Positions 12,872-23,791 of a stretch of 64,000 bases of DNA are shown piece by piece (position 1 is the stretch's first letter; each line of letters begins with the position of its first letter). Source of the DNA: Adiantum capillus-veneris (Eukaryota; Streptophyta; Polypodiopsida; Polypodiales; Pteridaceae). The notes under the pieces were generated by a model. That model saw only the letters and a list, made by a program, of their open reading frames with translations, did no database searches and was not told where the DNA came from. The position numbers and the translations under genes are program-made. The stretch spans positions 62,951,184 to 63,015,183 of the forward strand of contig CM043942.1 of assembly GCA_014529385.2 (NCBI GenBank). The letters run 5' to 3'.

Positions 12872-14869
12872 TAGTCTTTGCTTGTCTTTGTGTATGTGCA
12901 GGAATTTACAGGCCTTCGTTCTCCGTTCATCTTGGGTATAAGCTTGATAGGAGCCCAAAGGTTGAGCGTGTGTTGCGAGACAGTGTATACAGAAATTACC
13001 AGGATGAAGAGAGTCTGAGGGCAGGAAATGCTCCTTTCCCCAAAAATTGTCCGACAGACTTGCAAGTTTCCCCTATCCTATCTGCTCTACGCTGCAGAAG
13101 CAAAGAAAGGGGCACACTTTATGACGCAATTGTTGGGATTTGCTGCCACTTTTGCCGGTATACCTGCCTGCAATTCAATTCTCTTTTTGGGAGCATCATT
13201 TTTTGCCTTTGAATGTTGTCTTTGTGCCATTGATTCTTGGGTTAAGGTTAAAGAGTCAGTGAAAGCCACTTCCAAGCTATTCATTGCTGAGGGACTATTG
13301 TTCTAGAAGAGAAATTTCTTATATGGAGGTCTCTATGACAGACGTTAGTAAATGCACATCCGCTTTGCATTTTGATGCTTGCTTGCTTCCAATGCATGTT
13401 GGTTTATTACCTCACTGCAAGAAGGTGTTACAATATGCTAACAAGTTGTGAGTAACACAATCTCTCTGCACTGCTTTCAGTGAGCTATTTCTTGCTCGCG
13501 ATGATGAGGGAAGCTGACTGGTCCTCTCATGCTTTAAGGTGCAAACATGCTTCTATTTTTCACGTGATGCAATGTGCATGCAGGCAGAAGAAGCTGTGCG
13601 GCGAAGAGGACTGTGAGCGCTGTGGACAACGAGATGTCACAAAGGCGTGTTTGGGTACGGTTCTTTTGAAGTTCATGCTTTCAATCTTGGTGTTTCAAAT
13701 ACCTATAGCTGAGATGGAATGTGGAACTTAACAGGAAAGACAGACTGCTCCAAATGCCATTCCAGCAGCGGGGTTTTTTGTAGGGCATGCTTGAAGATTC
13801 GATATGGGGAAGGTAATATATAGAAACGCTGTAGGTATCACACATTGTAGGTAATCAAGTCTATTCACAAGAGTATGTTAGGAATTTGTGGGTGGATGCA
13901 TGGGTTTCTATGCAGAAAATGCCTGGATTGCCCATTTTTTTGTGCATGCATGGTTATACTTGCTTCTTAAGCTGCTGTAAGGTCATAAAAAGGGGGTTTT
14001 GATTATGCTATTTTAGCACAGGGGTTTTTAGGGCACACTTGAAGATTTGATATGGGGAAGCTAAATTACAGATATGACACTATAATAAGACATCAAGTCT
14101 GTGCAAACAGAAGTATCTACATATTTTACATGTGAATGCATGGGTTTCTATGCATAAGACGCTTAGATTTTCAGAATTGTCCACATATGTATGGTTATGC
14201 TTAAGGCTTGAACTGCTGTAAGGTATAGAGGAGAAATGTTGAAGCCAGGAGTACAATCTCTTTTGACAGCATGAGAGTTTAAGGAATTAGGCAGTTGGCC
14301 GAGACAATGGTATCTGTAGCGATTCGAAGCAAGCGTCATCCCCTCATAATTGGTCTATGATTTGAAACCAAGTGTCTGCTTCTTTGCTCTTACCCCGAAC
14401 CAAAGCTTTTATGTATGGTTAGAGTGAAATGCTTTTGTTTTTGCAGACATAGAGCAAGTAAGGCAGAGAAATGACTGGCTTTGCCCACATTGTTCTGAGG
14501 AAGAGGGTGTGAACCCATATTGGATTTGCAACAGGTAAACTTTAGGGGGTTTCATTTGATAGGATGTACCATTCACACGTTTGCTCGATTGCAGTTTACA
14601 TTATGTTTAATGAATTGAATCAAACTGTTCTCAGCTCCATATGCCTCTCTAGACGAAAGATGGCGCCCACTGGGATTGCTATCTATAAAGGTATCTCAAA
14701 TTATTTCAGGAATTATACATATTGATGATGAAGTATGTGGTGAGGTGAAGGGAACATTAATGTAGTAGAGATTTTTACTTTGTGTTTTTCATTGGCAGCT
14801 AGAGAGTTGGGCTATACGTCGGTAGCGCATTATCTCGCTGATGTGCTTGAGAAGCAAGCACTGAAGTAA
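12170..14869 (+). CDS. CDCA7-like zinc-finger protein (zf-4CXXC_R1), 8 exons, 375 aa
   Basis: My exon model is 12170-12517, 12629-12788, 12902-13157, 13584-13654, 13735-13812, 14447-14534, 14635-14690 and 14799-14869. All introns are GT-AG, phases agree, and the total is 376 codons including stop. The N-terminus is basic and Ser-rich. YESLRLQRIAENK followed by ARLDALGV matches the conserved N-terminal helix of CDCA7 proteins. The Cys-rich domain covers about residues 249-352: ICCHFC, CGEEDCERC, CSKCHSSSGVFCRAC, RYGE, WLCPHC, WICNSSIC, ending MAPTGIAIYKARELGY. CDCA7 proteins are nuclear; in animals and Arabidopsis they act with HELLS/DDM1-type remodellers to maintain DNA methylation in heterochromatin. 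The plant subfamily with this finger spacing is less studied, so that role is inferred. The start is the ATG opening MVATTRSRS. No defect was seen. Confidence 0.9.
12518..12628 (+). other. Intron 1 of the CDCA7-like gene, in frame and stop-free
   Basis: The 111-base segment starts AAG|GTTTTT and ends TTTTTCAG|GCG. It is an exact multiple of three with no stop, so reading through adds 37 residues. Removing it joins RIAENK to ARLDALG, the family motif, which supports it as a true intron. Confidence 0.75.
12789..12901 (+). repeat. Intron 2 of the CDCA7-like gene, largely (GT)n(AG)n microsatellite
   Basis: The donor GT at 12789 is the first unit of a GT run, followed by about 65 bases of AG, then a short unique stretch to TATGTGCAG. 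Repeat-length change here could move or weaken the splice sites. Confidence 0.8.
13770..14226 (+). repeat. Tandem duplication of the exon 5 end and intron 5, with dead pseudo-exon
   Basis: The block 13770-13986 (last 43 bases of exon 5 plus intron) recurs at 14021-14226. Shared landmarks are the GGGGTTTTT start, TTGAAGATT.GATATGGGGAAG, TGCATGGGTTTCTATGCA and CTGCTGTAAGG. In the second copy the exon part has TGA for CGA, CAC for the second Cys codon of CRAC, and CT instead of the donor GT, so it cannot be used. Confidence 0.8.
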
Positions 14870-16249
14870 CATTTTGCTGATGCATAGAGCTGCCTCTGTG
14901 CATTCAAATATGCTCTTTTGTGGGTTGATCAAAAGAAAGCTTGCCCTTGTAGAACAGATACGAATTGAATTTCTTTCAAGTAGTGGTAGCTGTCTGATAT
15001 TGATACGGTAGGTTCAAAAGCAAATCAAGTCTTGGATTTGAAGCCAAAGAGAGGATGAAGTTGAGATGTTTGCTGTTTTACTCCTAAGATGTGGAGTGAT
15101 TACCTTCAACATTTACGTGATATTTGCAAGGCTCCATACATGCTTTTTATGAGGGAAATATGCTTACATGCTTTTTATGAGGGAAATACACTTTTGCTTA
15201 CATGCTTTTTATGAGGGAAATATGCTTTTGCCTGCTTTTTAAATGGACAAGATTCACAACCATCATACAATTTAGCCGTCTTAAACGCTAGCCAACTTGT
15301 AAGAGCTCTTGGCTCTGTGTAGTGGCACATGGTGTCCCTCTAGGGTAAACATTTTTGTAAGGATATAAAACCCAAACTTAGGCTGCCTTAACAATTTTAC
15401 TGCTTTGACTTCCTGTGCATTCCATCTTTTGCATAGCCTTAGCATTTATCGCTTTTTAGTCTTCTAAGGCCTTATCATTAATTCTACAAGGGACCTTAAA
15501 AGGCCCTTCACTTATAAGGCCTTATCATTACTTCTACAAGCGAGCTTGTAAGACTATCTGCAAATTATTCTTTGTAAGGCTACTATAACATTCTCACTGT
15601 GTGAAATGTCTTATGCTTGTTGTAAACATGAGAGAAGACTTCTAAGATGTGAAGAAAGAGTTGGCCACCTTCCATGAAACTAATGCAATTCGCCATTGGG
15701 ATTTGAATTTCTATAAATTGGCTCATACAATTTTAGCGCTTTTGAATGGGCTTCTCTACCCTAGCACCATTGGCCTTGAGACATGTTTTGATTGGAGACT
15801 TTTAAAACGAGGAAATCCTCAATTTGTTGGAGTTCTCAATTTCCAATCTTATGAATCGTAGGGGGTTTGATTATGCATTATCACAATATGATAGAAGCTA
15901 ACCTATGGTGGATGATAGCATAAGCAAAGCCATAGCTAGAGGAAGAAGAGGTTGCAAAGTAAAGAGAGTGTCAGGAGAGAGTCTACACACGTCTACACAC
16001 AACTAGAAGGAAGAGGACACACAATGACCTTTTTTTAATAATTGAGCATATATATCATGCATTGTCTCTTTTTGTGCTAGAGTAATCTCACTTCAATCAA
16101 GACAAGTCTAGCTTATCCTTATAAGTGAGTTCACTCTTATCTCATAAGTTGGATACACTCAACCAAAGATTTTAGGTTTTCTTATTATAATTTGGTGCTT
16201 AGAGATTACCTCCCCTTAAACTAGAATATAGGTGAATGTAGATTCCATT
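14870..16249. other. Intergenic, with short tandem duplications only
   Basis: No gene or element was recognised. CATGCTTTTTATGAGGGAAA occurs three times at 15137-15223 with about 32-base spacing. AAGGCCTTATCATTA plus TTCTACAAG occurs twice between 15467 and 15540. Confidence 0.7.
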
Positions 16250-17060
16250 TACACAATTCTCTTTTGCCTAAAAGCCTTCTCTCTTGATCCTACTTTGCAT
16301 TCCCAACAACATCCTCAAAGCAATTAGGCTCTATATCTTGCACATTCTTCATCATATACGCACAATGGCAAGCCACATAAATATCACAAGTTAGCATTTG
16401 CATAGTATATCTTAATCTCCCAAGTTTACATGCTCTAGTATCGTTTCTAAGTATCCTATTTTCTACCTATATCCTTTTGACCTTTGCAATCTTCACAAAG
16501 TATAATGCAAACTTCTTTCCAAAACTTTTCTTTCAACCAATTGAATCACCATCATCATGACTTGCACATCAACTTGACATCCTTGGGGCATCATTAACCT
16601 TTTCTCTCTCTTTTATTAACACACTCGATGATTTTGTAGGACTTGATATTGAATGCAACATGTCATTCATTGGAACTGGTAGTCCACTCAAACTAGTGAT
16701 TGTGCATTTGCACTTTATGCAACCACATTTCAATTGCATCAATCAAATATCATCTCTTAACTCATCACACTAACTCCAACTCATAAAGGATATCTCTACT
16801 CAATCTCACTTGAAGGGTAACAAGTTTGTAACATATGTACCCATTTTGCTCAAGGGAATAGTCAATAAACACATAGTTTGTTATTTTCAAATTCAACTTA
16901 GTTTGCAACTTGTTTGTGCCACATGCACAATAAAATATCTATACACTTTGTGGTGTGCCAATTAGGTTTTCTTCTAATAAACTTCTCCTTGGGCATCATG
17001 TCATGTACAACAATAGTGGGAGTCATATTTGTAATATATATATTCATAGACTACCTTAGC
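16250..17060 (-). pseudogene. Ty1/copia integrase C-terminus to start of RT, relic
   Basis: The minus strand reads TKLNLKITNYVFIDYSLEQNG then CYKLVTLQVRLSRDILYE near 16780-16910. This is the copia block that ends the integrase, written KCIFVGYS...GYRLYNP...SRDVIF in the intact copia of this window. Further on, near 16290-16330, EPNCFEDVVGNAKW matches the conserved start of the copia RT domain. Stops and frame changes are frequent, and no LTR was found for it. Confidence 0.7.
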
Positions 17061-17160
17061 CGGATAACAACAAGGCATTATTCACAACATCTACAATGTG
17101 CTTGTACTTTCACTCAAAAACAAGATTGTGTCGTGGAGTATGGCTACAAGAAAAGTTTCT

Positions 17161-17640
17161 CTAAATTTCAAGATTTATCCAAAACCTACTTAACTCATGG
17201 AAGAGGTACTTCTCCCCCTTGATCTTCCCTTGTTGGATTGTATCTTGTGTTAACCTCCTTAGACCATCAATAACTGTTGCAAAAAGGAGTGGAGCCAATG
17301 GACAATCTTGTTTGATAGAGTGTTTGAGGTCAATATGCTTTTCTAATATGCCATTGACTGGCACTCTATAGTTAGAATTGTTGAGCAAGGTTTAACTTCC
17401 CAAAATCAAATCGAGACCTAAATCCATATCTTTGAGGGATTGGATGATAATACCCATTCAATCATGTCATAAACTTTATCAAAATCTATCTTGGCAAAAT
17501 TGAAATCTTGATTGGATTCCTTTGCAATATAATATTCCTTCCCAAAGTAATGGCACCCAGGATATATTGGCCTTTGATGAAACCTTTATGTTCTTGTAAA
17601 TTCAATGTTTTCGTTGTGATCATTCGATCATGATGATGAT
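17161..17640 (-). pseudogene. LINE reverse transcriptase fragment
   Basis: In order on the minus strand: GFIKGQYILGAI, NFAKIDFDKVYDMIEW, and VNGILEKHIDLKHSIKQDCPLAPLLFATVID. These are the non-LTR RT blocks around the first catalytic Asp and the RQGCPLSPLLF motif. It is frameshifted and ends before the YADD block. It differs from the LINE family at 36-58 kb. Confidence 0.75.
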
Positions 17641-18164
17641 TGGGGGTTGTTGAGCCTCCTGTTTTCTCTTACATATTTCATCTTTGGCATCTCTCTCACA
17701 CTTCCACAATGTGCACTGTCACATAAAAGATAAAGAGAGACGGATTGTGACTTGAAACACTTATTTCAAAATCAACAAAAGAGATAATAGGTGAAAGGTC
17801 ACAATTTCACTAGGCTATACATGAGTTGTCTCTGAAGCATATGATGGCTGTGTTAGCATGATTGCACAATTGTGTACTATTTGCTCTTGAGTTTTCTCAT
17901 AGGATTATACAAATAGATATAGTTATCGCAACGTTCACAAAAGATAACCCCCCTAACATATGAAGGCGAGGTTCAAAATTAAGTATATGCAATGCTAGCA
18001 CATGGAGGTGAGGCGGCCCGAACTTAAGTTTGAGCCTCATCTACACGTTGAAACTCTAGTATTTCAACATAACTTAGAGATCTAGGTTTAGATGGCCGTG
18101 TGAAACACTTAACATTTGGTCATGAGGCTTACACTTAGATCTTGGTATACACTAGACTCCAATG
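17641..18164. other. No feature recognised
   Basis: The stretch lies between the LINE fragment and a copia RNase H relic. It may be decayed copia sequence but no motif was legible. Confidence 0.4.
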
Positions 18165-18400
18165 CTACATTGTGACAGTCAGAGTGCGATTGCATTAGCA
18201 AAAACCCCCGTGTTTCACTCCAAGTCAAAACACATAGAGGTCAAGTATCATGTGGTATGGGATATTTTGGCTAGCAAACGCTTGAGTTAGTCAAAGTTCC
18301 CACGGATGAAAACCCAGCGGATGCTCTAACGAAGAGCTTAGCCTCAAAGCAATTCGCACATTGCATAGAGATGATGGGTGCAGGGTGAAGCTACAATCAT
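18165..18400 (+). pseudogene. Ty1/copia RNase H C-terminus, relic
   Basis: The plus strand reads [20 protein letters not shown] then [15 protein letters not shown], followed after a frame change by PADALTKSLASKQFAHCIEM. This is the end of a copia polyprotein: the last RNase H block and the PADxLTK tail. Its integrase and earlier domains are not adjacent. Confidence 0.85.
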
Positions 18401-18470
18401 GCTTCACATTTTGTACAGTTGTACATAATAGCCCCTACATTCTTTAGCCACTTGGGCCTCGGTGGCCTTC

Positions 18471-18690
18471 AAGTGGGAGATTGTTAGGTTTTAGGCCCCG
18501 TGACTGGGTTGTGGCCGGGCACCCGCCCACTTACTCCATTGTTTGGTTATAATGACAATAGGGAGAATAGAGGGTTTCCACTCTCTAGAGCTCCACCCAA
18601 ACCTACTGTGTATGCTCATCCCCTTCCCCTTCTCTCCATCCCTCTCTTGCACTCCGCATCCTGCATCCATCATTAGGAAGGCCATGGCTA
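18471..18690 (+). repeat. Polypurine tract and start of a copia 3' LTR
   Basis: AAGTGGGAGA (18472-18481) is followed by TGTTAGGTTTTAGGCC. This is the usual junction of a copia polypurine tract with an LTR starting TGTTAG. The LTR's right end was not located; it may be cut off near 18690. Confidence 0.6.
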
Positions 18691-18694
18691 AGAA

Positions 18695-20669
18695 GTGCAA
18701 GAGCCATCCATGATACGCGTGCCAAATACTGACCCAATAGAAGAATCCACATTAAAAGCCAATAACACCAGAAGATGGAGAAGAGCAATGCACCCAAAGG
18801 AATTATGCAGGACATATCGGGGGACCAAAAAGACAAAACGGATGTTAGCATTAATGACTATCTTTCCCATAGTTGAAATAGACCTGAATGCAGTTCTTTT
18901 GGATCAAGAGAGGGCAAAACAACAGACAACAGTACTCGGGTTTTACTAAGGTAAAAGCCCAGTTAATCTAAGACGAAAGACCTTCAGGAGAAGGTGAGCC
19001 AGACAATTGGGGAAACTAGAACATATGAAAAGGACACAAGAAACAACCAGTAGAATGCACATGCACTTTAATGTAATAGGGTACAAGTTGATCAAGATGA
19101 GGATTCAACTAGCACAAATAGAAAGTACTCAAAACACGGGGTATGACAATGATCATGGAGGCATTAAAAATCCCAATCGACATGGCCATCATAGAACAAG
19201 TGGTGGAAACATTGAACCCTGACATAACTATACTCATGATGATCAATGGTCAAAATATTCTGTTAACTACTGCTATAATCTCTCACATCTTTGTATTACC
19301 TTTTGACCAGAAAGATCTACCTCGCACTACTGAAGCAATCAATAGTTTCTTGAATGAAACATCCCAAAAAAAGAGAAGGTCAGACGAACAAGGGATTCCA
19401 GTATTAGCATTGGAGCAAAAAGTGGCACACAAGTTTACTACTGAGGCAATCAATCTAAAGAATAACTCAAGTTATGTTTCTGAAAAACTCTTTAGTATGT
19501 TACTAGTAGCCAGAATGAACAGTGAATGGCCCTTAAATCTGACCTCTATTCTGCATCACAGTATACTCACACAAAAAACCAAAGTAAAGACTTAGCATCT
19601 CTTCAAAGCATGGTATGTATGGGAGTACTTTTACTGGATCACCTATGTATCGGACCATGTAAATGTCAAAAATGTCAATTTAAGACGAGCATGACCAGAA
19701 GGCCAAAAAATCTAGACACTGGCCCTAACAACAAGCAAGGAACCCACTGAAACAACAACCCAAACAACTAAGAATCACTCTATAGAGAAAAGGGTAGTTG
19801 AAGCTTCTTAAAAGGCTTCTAAAAAACCAAGATTGACAAAAGATTTTTGGAATCAGCTTAGCACCAAAACCAAAATGCACACATGGCAGTAACCCCACCG
19901 ATGCTCCAAATTCCAACCAAGGAGGGGGTCAGTCTAGTTAGCACCTGATCAATCCCAAACAAAACCTAACCATACCCTAGACAACACTCAAGATCAGACA
20001 CTTGGGGACCAGGCGAATCAGCTTCTAGACCAAAAAACTTAAGACAAGCAACAACAAATGGTCCTCACATGCAGAGATAAGGGGAAAGCTATCTAGGAGG
20101 AGCCATACTCAAATCACACTTCAAACGTGTCAAATCAATGTCTGAGTCTAAGCAAAAGCTTAAGGAGCAAAAACCAAGTTCAGACCCAAACATATCTTCA
20201 AGGTGATGATGCATATACGGATCTAGAAATTTATCAGATAATGTATGTCAGAACAAAAAAAATAATAAATCAATTGAAGGCCATCAACTACCATGAACAT
20301 TGTAGGTTACCCTCACACCAAAATGTAGTCGAGGTACTTGAGAGAATACCTGAATATATTCTTACACATGATGGCATTGCATTGAATCCCTAAACAAAGC
20401 AGCTGACTATCATGAATGTCTAGAGTTTAGGAATCCAATTAGAAGTATTATTGGCATTCATCTAGTGAGGATTCTCAAAAAAATTATGTAGCAGGAAAAC
20501 CAGATAGTGCTGAACTACATCGAGACAGTGCCTACATGCACTCCTAATGCAAGAAGATGAACTACCAAAGTTCTATCCAATCATGTATCTAGTTTACAAT
20601 GAACTTGCTGGCCATATGAGGTATACCCTGATACTGGATCAAATAAGAGAATGATATGAACAGAGTAAG
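18695..20669 (+). other. Unassigned A-rich region, left part, split by the copia element
   Basis: The A-rich plus strand holds one 150-codon frame (19143-19595; ISHIFVLPFDQKDLPRTTEAI) and shorter ones (18695-18949, 19526-19750, the latter with a CKCQKCQ Cys cluster). Composition looks like decayed coding sequence of a retroelement, but no family motif is recognisable. The same sequence type resumes at 25865. Confidence 0.4.
20665..20669. repeat. Left target-site duplication GTAAG of the copia element
   Basis: GTAAG precedes the left LTR and is repeated at 25860-25864. Confidence 0.95.
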
Positions 20670-20951
20670 TGTTGAAGATGATGAAACAGGAAACAGAAGG
20701 AAGACAGCAACTCAGAGTAGGAAGAAGATGGAGAAGGAGAAGACACAGAGCTTGTGTACGAGATCTCTGTAGTCTCTCTCTCTGTATTGGAATAATAATA
20801 ATGTGTATACAAACTCAGAGCTACAAAGCTTATATGAAACCCTAAGAGATAAGGTGTCCTTTCACACCAGATGTCCAGGGGGAAAAACCCAGTGGGAGAA
20901 AAGTGCCCCTGGTGAAGCGCGTATACACACTAACACTACTACATGTCTACA
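20670..20951 (-). repeat. 3' LTR of the copia element
   Basis: It is 282 bp, identical to 25578-25859 except one base. The adjoining ATCCCCCC at 20953-20960, read on the minus strand as GGGGGGAT, is the polypurine tract. Confidence 0.95.
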
Positions 20952-20998
20952 AATCCCCCCTGTAGTGATAGTGTGAATCCGTACAAGGTAGCAGATCA

Positions 20999-23791
20999 TC
21001 ATGTGTATGAGAGTAAGCCCAAAGCTTTTCGGAAAGCTTCAAACTTTTCTCGTGATAACGCCTTCGTAAATAGATCTGCAATGTTATCCTGTGTAGGACA
21101 GTAAGTTAGTGTGATCTCCCCTGCATGTAGCCTTTCCCTGACATAGTGGTAGTGAACCTCTATGTGCTTTGTTCTTGCATGAAATACTGGATTCCTTGCA
21201 ACTGCCATAGCACTCTGACTGTCAGTGAAAATGGTAGTGGGTGCCTGTTGACACTCACAAAGATCTGCCAATAACCTGCGTATCCATACACAATCAACTG
21301 TTGCCATGAAAGCTGCCCTGTACTCAGCTTCACAAGTTGATGTAGCCACTGTGGGTTGCTTCTTGCTTAGCCAAGATATACATGCATTTCCCAAGAAAAA
21401 ACAATTGCCACTTGTGGAATGTCGTGTGTCAAAATCACCAGCCCAATCTGAATCGCTGTAACCAAGAAGCTGCATAGAATTGTGCTTTCCATACATATCC
21501 CCCCTTGGAAAGAACATGGCAAGATTAGGGGTACCTGAAAGGTAACGAAGTATGCGCTTCACAGCCTGCCAATGATGCATACCTGGGCTGTGCATAAATC
21601 TGCTTGCTTGTGAAACCCCAAATTGAATGTCTGGACGAGTGTTGCCTGCCAAATATATCAAGCAACCAACCGCTGCTGCATAAGTATGTACATCAAAAGT
21701 TTCTCCAGCATCATGCATGCTCAACTTTGATCCAGTTTCTACGGGTGTAGAGATTGGCTTACAATTTTGCATACCAAACTTGTCCAAAATTTTATGCAAA
21801 TATTTTGCCTGCAACATGTATATGCCATCCTCTGATTGCACAAACTGAATACCCAAGTAATAATGTAGCAAACCAAGATCAGACATCTCAAAGGTTTTTC
21901 TCAAAGCATCTTTAAACGCTTCAATTTCATTTGCATTATTTCCTGTAAGAAGCATATCATCCACATAAAGTGTTAGCATAATGAGAACTCCATCTCTCTT
22001 TTTGACATACAAAGTACTTTCTGTTGGACTATTCTGAAATCCCTGGCCAATCAAATAAGTATGTATCTTCTCATACCATGCTCTTGGAGCCTGTTTGAGA
22101 CCATACAAAGCTTTACGCAATCTACATACCTTTTGCTCTTGACCTTTTACAACAAAACCACTTGGTTGAATTACATAAACTTCTTCCTGCAAATCACCAT
22201 TCAAAAAAGCAGTTTTGATATCCAACTGATGCACTTTCCAACCATGATGAGCAGCAATTGCAACTAGTGATCTAACTGTGGACGCACGAGAAGTAGGAGC
22301 AAAGGTTTCATCATAATCTATGCCTTTCTGTTGCGCATAGCCTTTTGCCACAAGCCTTGCTTTGTACCTGTCAACAGTACCATCTTGTTTCCTTTTTACC
22401 TTAAAAACCCACTTTGTACCAATAGGCTTTTTACCTGTAGGCAAGTCCACTAGATCCCATGTATGATTCTTATGAATAGAATCAATTTCTTGCTGCATAG
22501 CATCTTTCCACTGAACACACTCTAAAGCTTGTTCAAATGAATCAGGCTCATCTGCATCACAAAGAGTACTAAAGCAAGCCAAATCTACTTGCTCTCTGCC
22601 AAAAGTAGTACCAGCACGTGTTTTTCGTGGCAACGGTGCATCCAACTTGCTATCCTGCAAAGTTTTCTGAACCCATTTAGGTAAGGTTCTTTCTTCCCCG
22701 AGAACTTCTTGCTCTTCACGCACAATTTCCTCTACATCATGAGGTGTCACATGCTGATCAAAAGATTGATCAAGATTATCAACCTGTTGTGATTCTTGAT
22801 TCTCCACAAAAGAAGGAAGCAAACCTTCAAATACATCATGTGTCTGCATATGAGGTACATCAAAAGCAACCATAGGTTGAGCAGTAGTTTCTGCAAAAAT
22901 TACATCACGACTTTCAAAAATCTTGTTTGTAGCAGGATTGTAAAGTCTATAACCTTTACTTCCACTACTGTACCCCACAAATATACATTTGATTGCCTTA
23001 TCATCAAGCTTTCCACGTAACTGCTGAGGGATGTGAGCATAAGCAAGACAACCAAAAACACGAAGATAACTGACTGAAGGTTTTTTATCATACCAAGCTT
23101 CATATGCAGTAATGGTCTTCAAGGCACGAGTAGGACACCTGTTCAAAACATGTGCTGCACAAGCAACTGCCTCCATCCATAGTTTATGAGGCAAACTCTT
23201 AGCCTTGAGCATACATCTAGCCGTCTCCATTAAAGACCTGTTCTTCCTTTCTGCAACACCATTCTGTTGTGGTGTGTATGGCATAGTGCATTGGTGTTTA
23301 ATGCCTTTCTTTCCCAAAAAATCCTTAAATGCACCTGACATGTATTCACCTCCTCGATCGGTACGAAGAGTCTGTACTTTGCAACCTGTTTCATTTTCAA
23401 CCATGGCGACATAATGTTGAAAAACTGCAAACACATCTGACTTTGCTTTGAGTGGATACACCCAACAAAACCTGGAAAAGTCATCAATGAAGGTCACAAA
23501 ATAAAGGCTGTTTCCTATAGATGGCGTCCTCATAGGACCACATACATCACTGTGTACAAGTTGCAACTTTCGTGTCGCTCTAACTGAACCATCCTGCGAA
23601 AATGCAAATCTGTGCATCTTTCCAAGAACGCAACCTTCACATACATGTCTTGGTGGCATCTCCAATAAAGACAAATCATGCACCATATTATGACGTTGTA
23701 AAGTCATCAAACTGCCATAACCAACATGCCCAAATCTAGCATGCCACAACTCAGCATCCGCATGGCCTGAGTCTTTGTTTCTGCAATACAT
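20999..23791 (-). CDS. Copia pol: integrase, reverse transcriptase, RNase H (930 codons)
   Basis: The frame opens in the GAG-pre-integrase finger (LWHARFGHVGYGSL, CEGCVLGKMHRF). The integrase core follows (HSDVCGPM, RTDRGGEY, NGVAERKNR), holding the D, D and E. Reverse transcriptase begins near residue 450 (GTKWVFKVKRKQDG) and carries LTLYVDDMLLTGN. RNase H follows near 770 (GYSDSDWAGD, TCEAEYRAA, TDSQSAMAVA) and the protein ends soon after LFTKALSREKF. All catalytic residues are present. The frame is shifted relative to the upstream gag-protease, so translation needs frameshifting, splicing or a repair of a mutation. The listed end is the first ATG in the open frame, not a proven start. Confidence 0.9.
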   Translation of the reverse strand: MYCRNKDSGHADAELWHARFGHVGYGSLMTLQRHNMVHDLSLLEMPPRHVCEGCVLGKMHRFAFSQDGSVRATRKLQLVHSDVCGPMRTPSIGNSLYFVTFIDDFSRFCWVYPLKAKSDVFAVFQHYVAMVENETGCKVQTLRTDRGGEYMSGAFKDFLGKKGIKHQCTMPYTPQQNGVAERKNRSLMETARCMLKAKSLPHKLWMEAVACAAHVLNRCPTRALKTITAYEAWYDKKPSVSYLRVFGCLAYAHIPQQLRGKLDDKAIKCIFVGYSSGSKGYRLYNPATNKIFESRDVIFAETTAQPMVAFDVPHMQTHDVFEGLLPSFVENQESQQVDNLDQSFDQHVTPHDVEEIVREEQEVLGEERTLPKWVQKTLQDSKLDAPLPRKTRAGTTFGREQVDLACFSTLCDADEPDSFEQALECVQWKDAMQQEIDSIHKNHTWDLVDLPTGKKPIGTKWVFKVKRKQDGTVDRYKARLVAKGYAQQKGIDYDETFAPTSRASTVRSLVAIAAHHGWKVHQLDIKTAFLNGDLQEEVYVIQPSGFVVKGQEQKVCRLRKALYGLKQAPRAWYEKIHTYLIGQGFQNSPTESTLYVKKRDGVLIMLTLYVDDMLLTGNNANEIEAFKDALRKTFEMSDLGLLHYYLGIQFVQSEDGIYMLQAKYLHKILDKFGMQNCKPISTPVETGSKLSMHDAGETFDVHTYAAAVGCLIYLAGNTRPDIQFGVSQASRFMHSPGMHHWQAVKRILRYLSGTPNLAMFFPRGDMYGKHNSMQLLGYSDSDWAGDFDTRHSTSGNCFFLGNACISWLSKKQPTVATSTCEAEYRAAFMATVDCVWIRRLLADLCECQQAPTTIFTDSQSAMAVARNPVFHARTKHIEVHYHYVRERLHAGEITLTYCPTQDNIADLFTKALSREKFEAFRKALGLLSYT

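Noticed and set aside
15649-15861. 70-codon open frame as a gene
   Set aside because: No recognisable motif, no splice context, and it lies in sequence with local tandem duplications.
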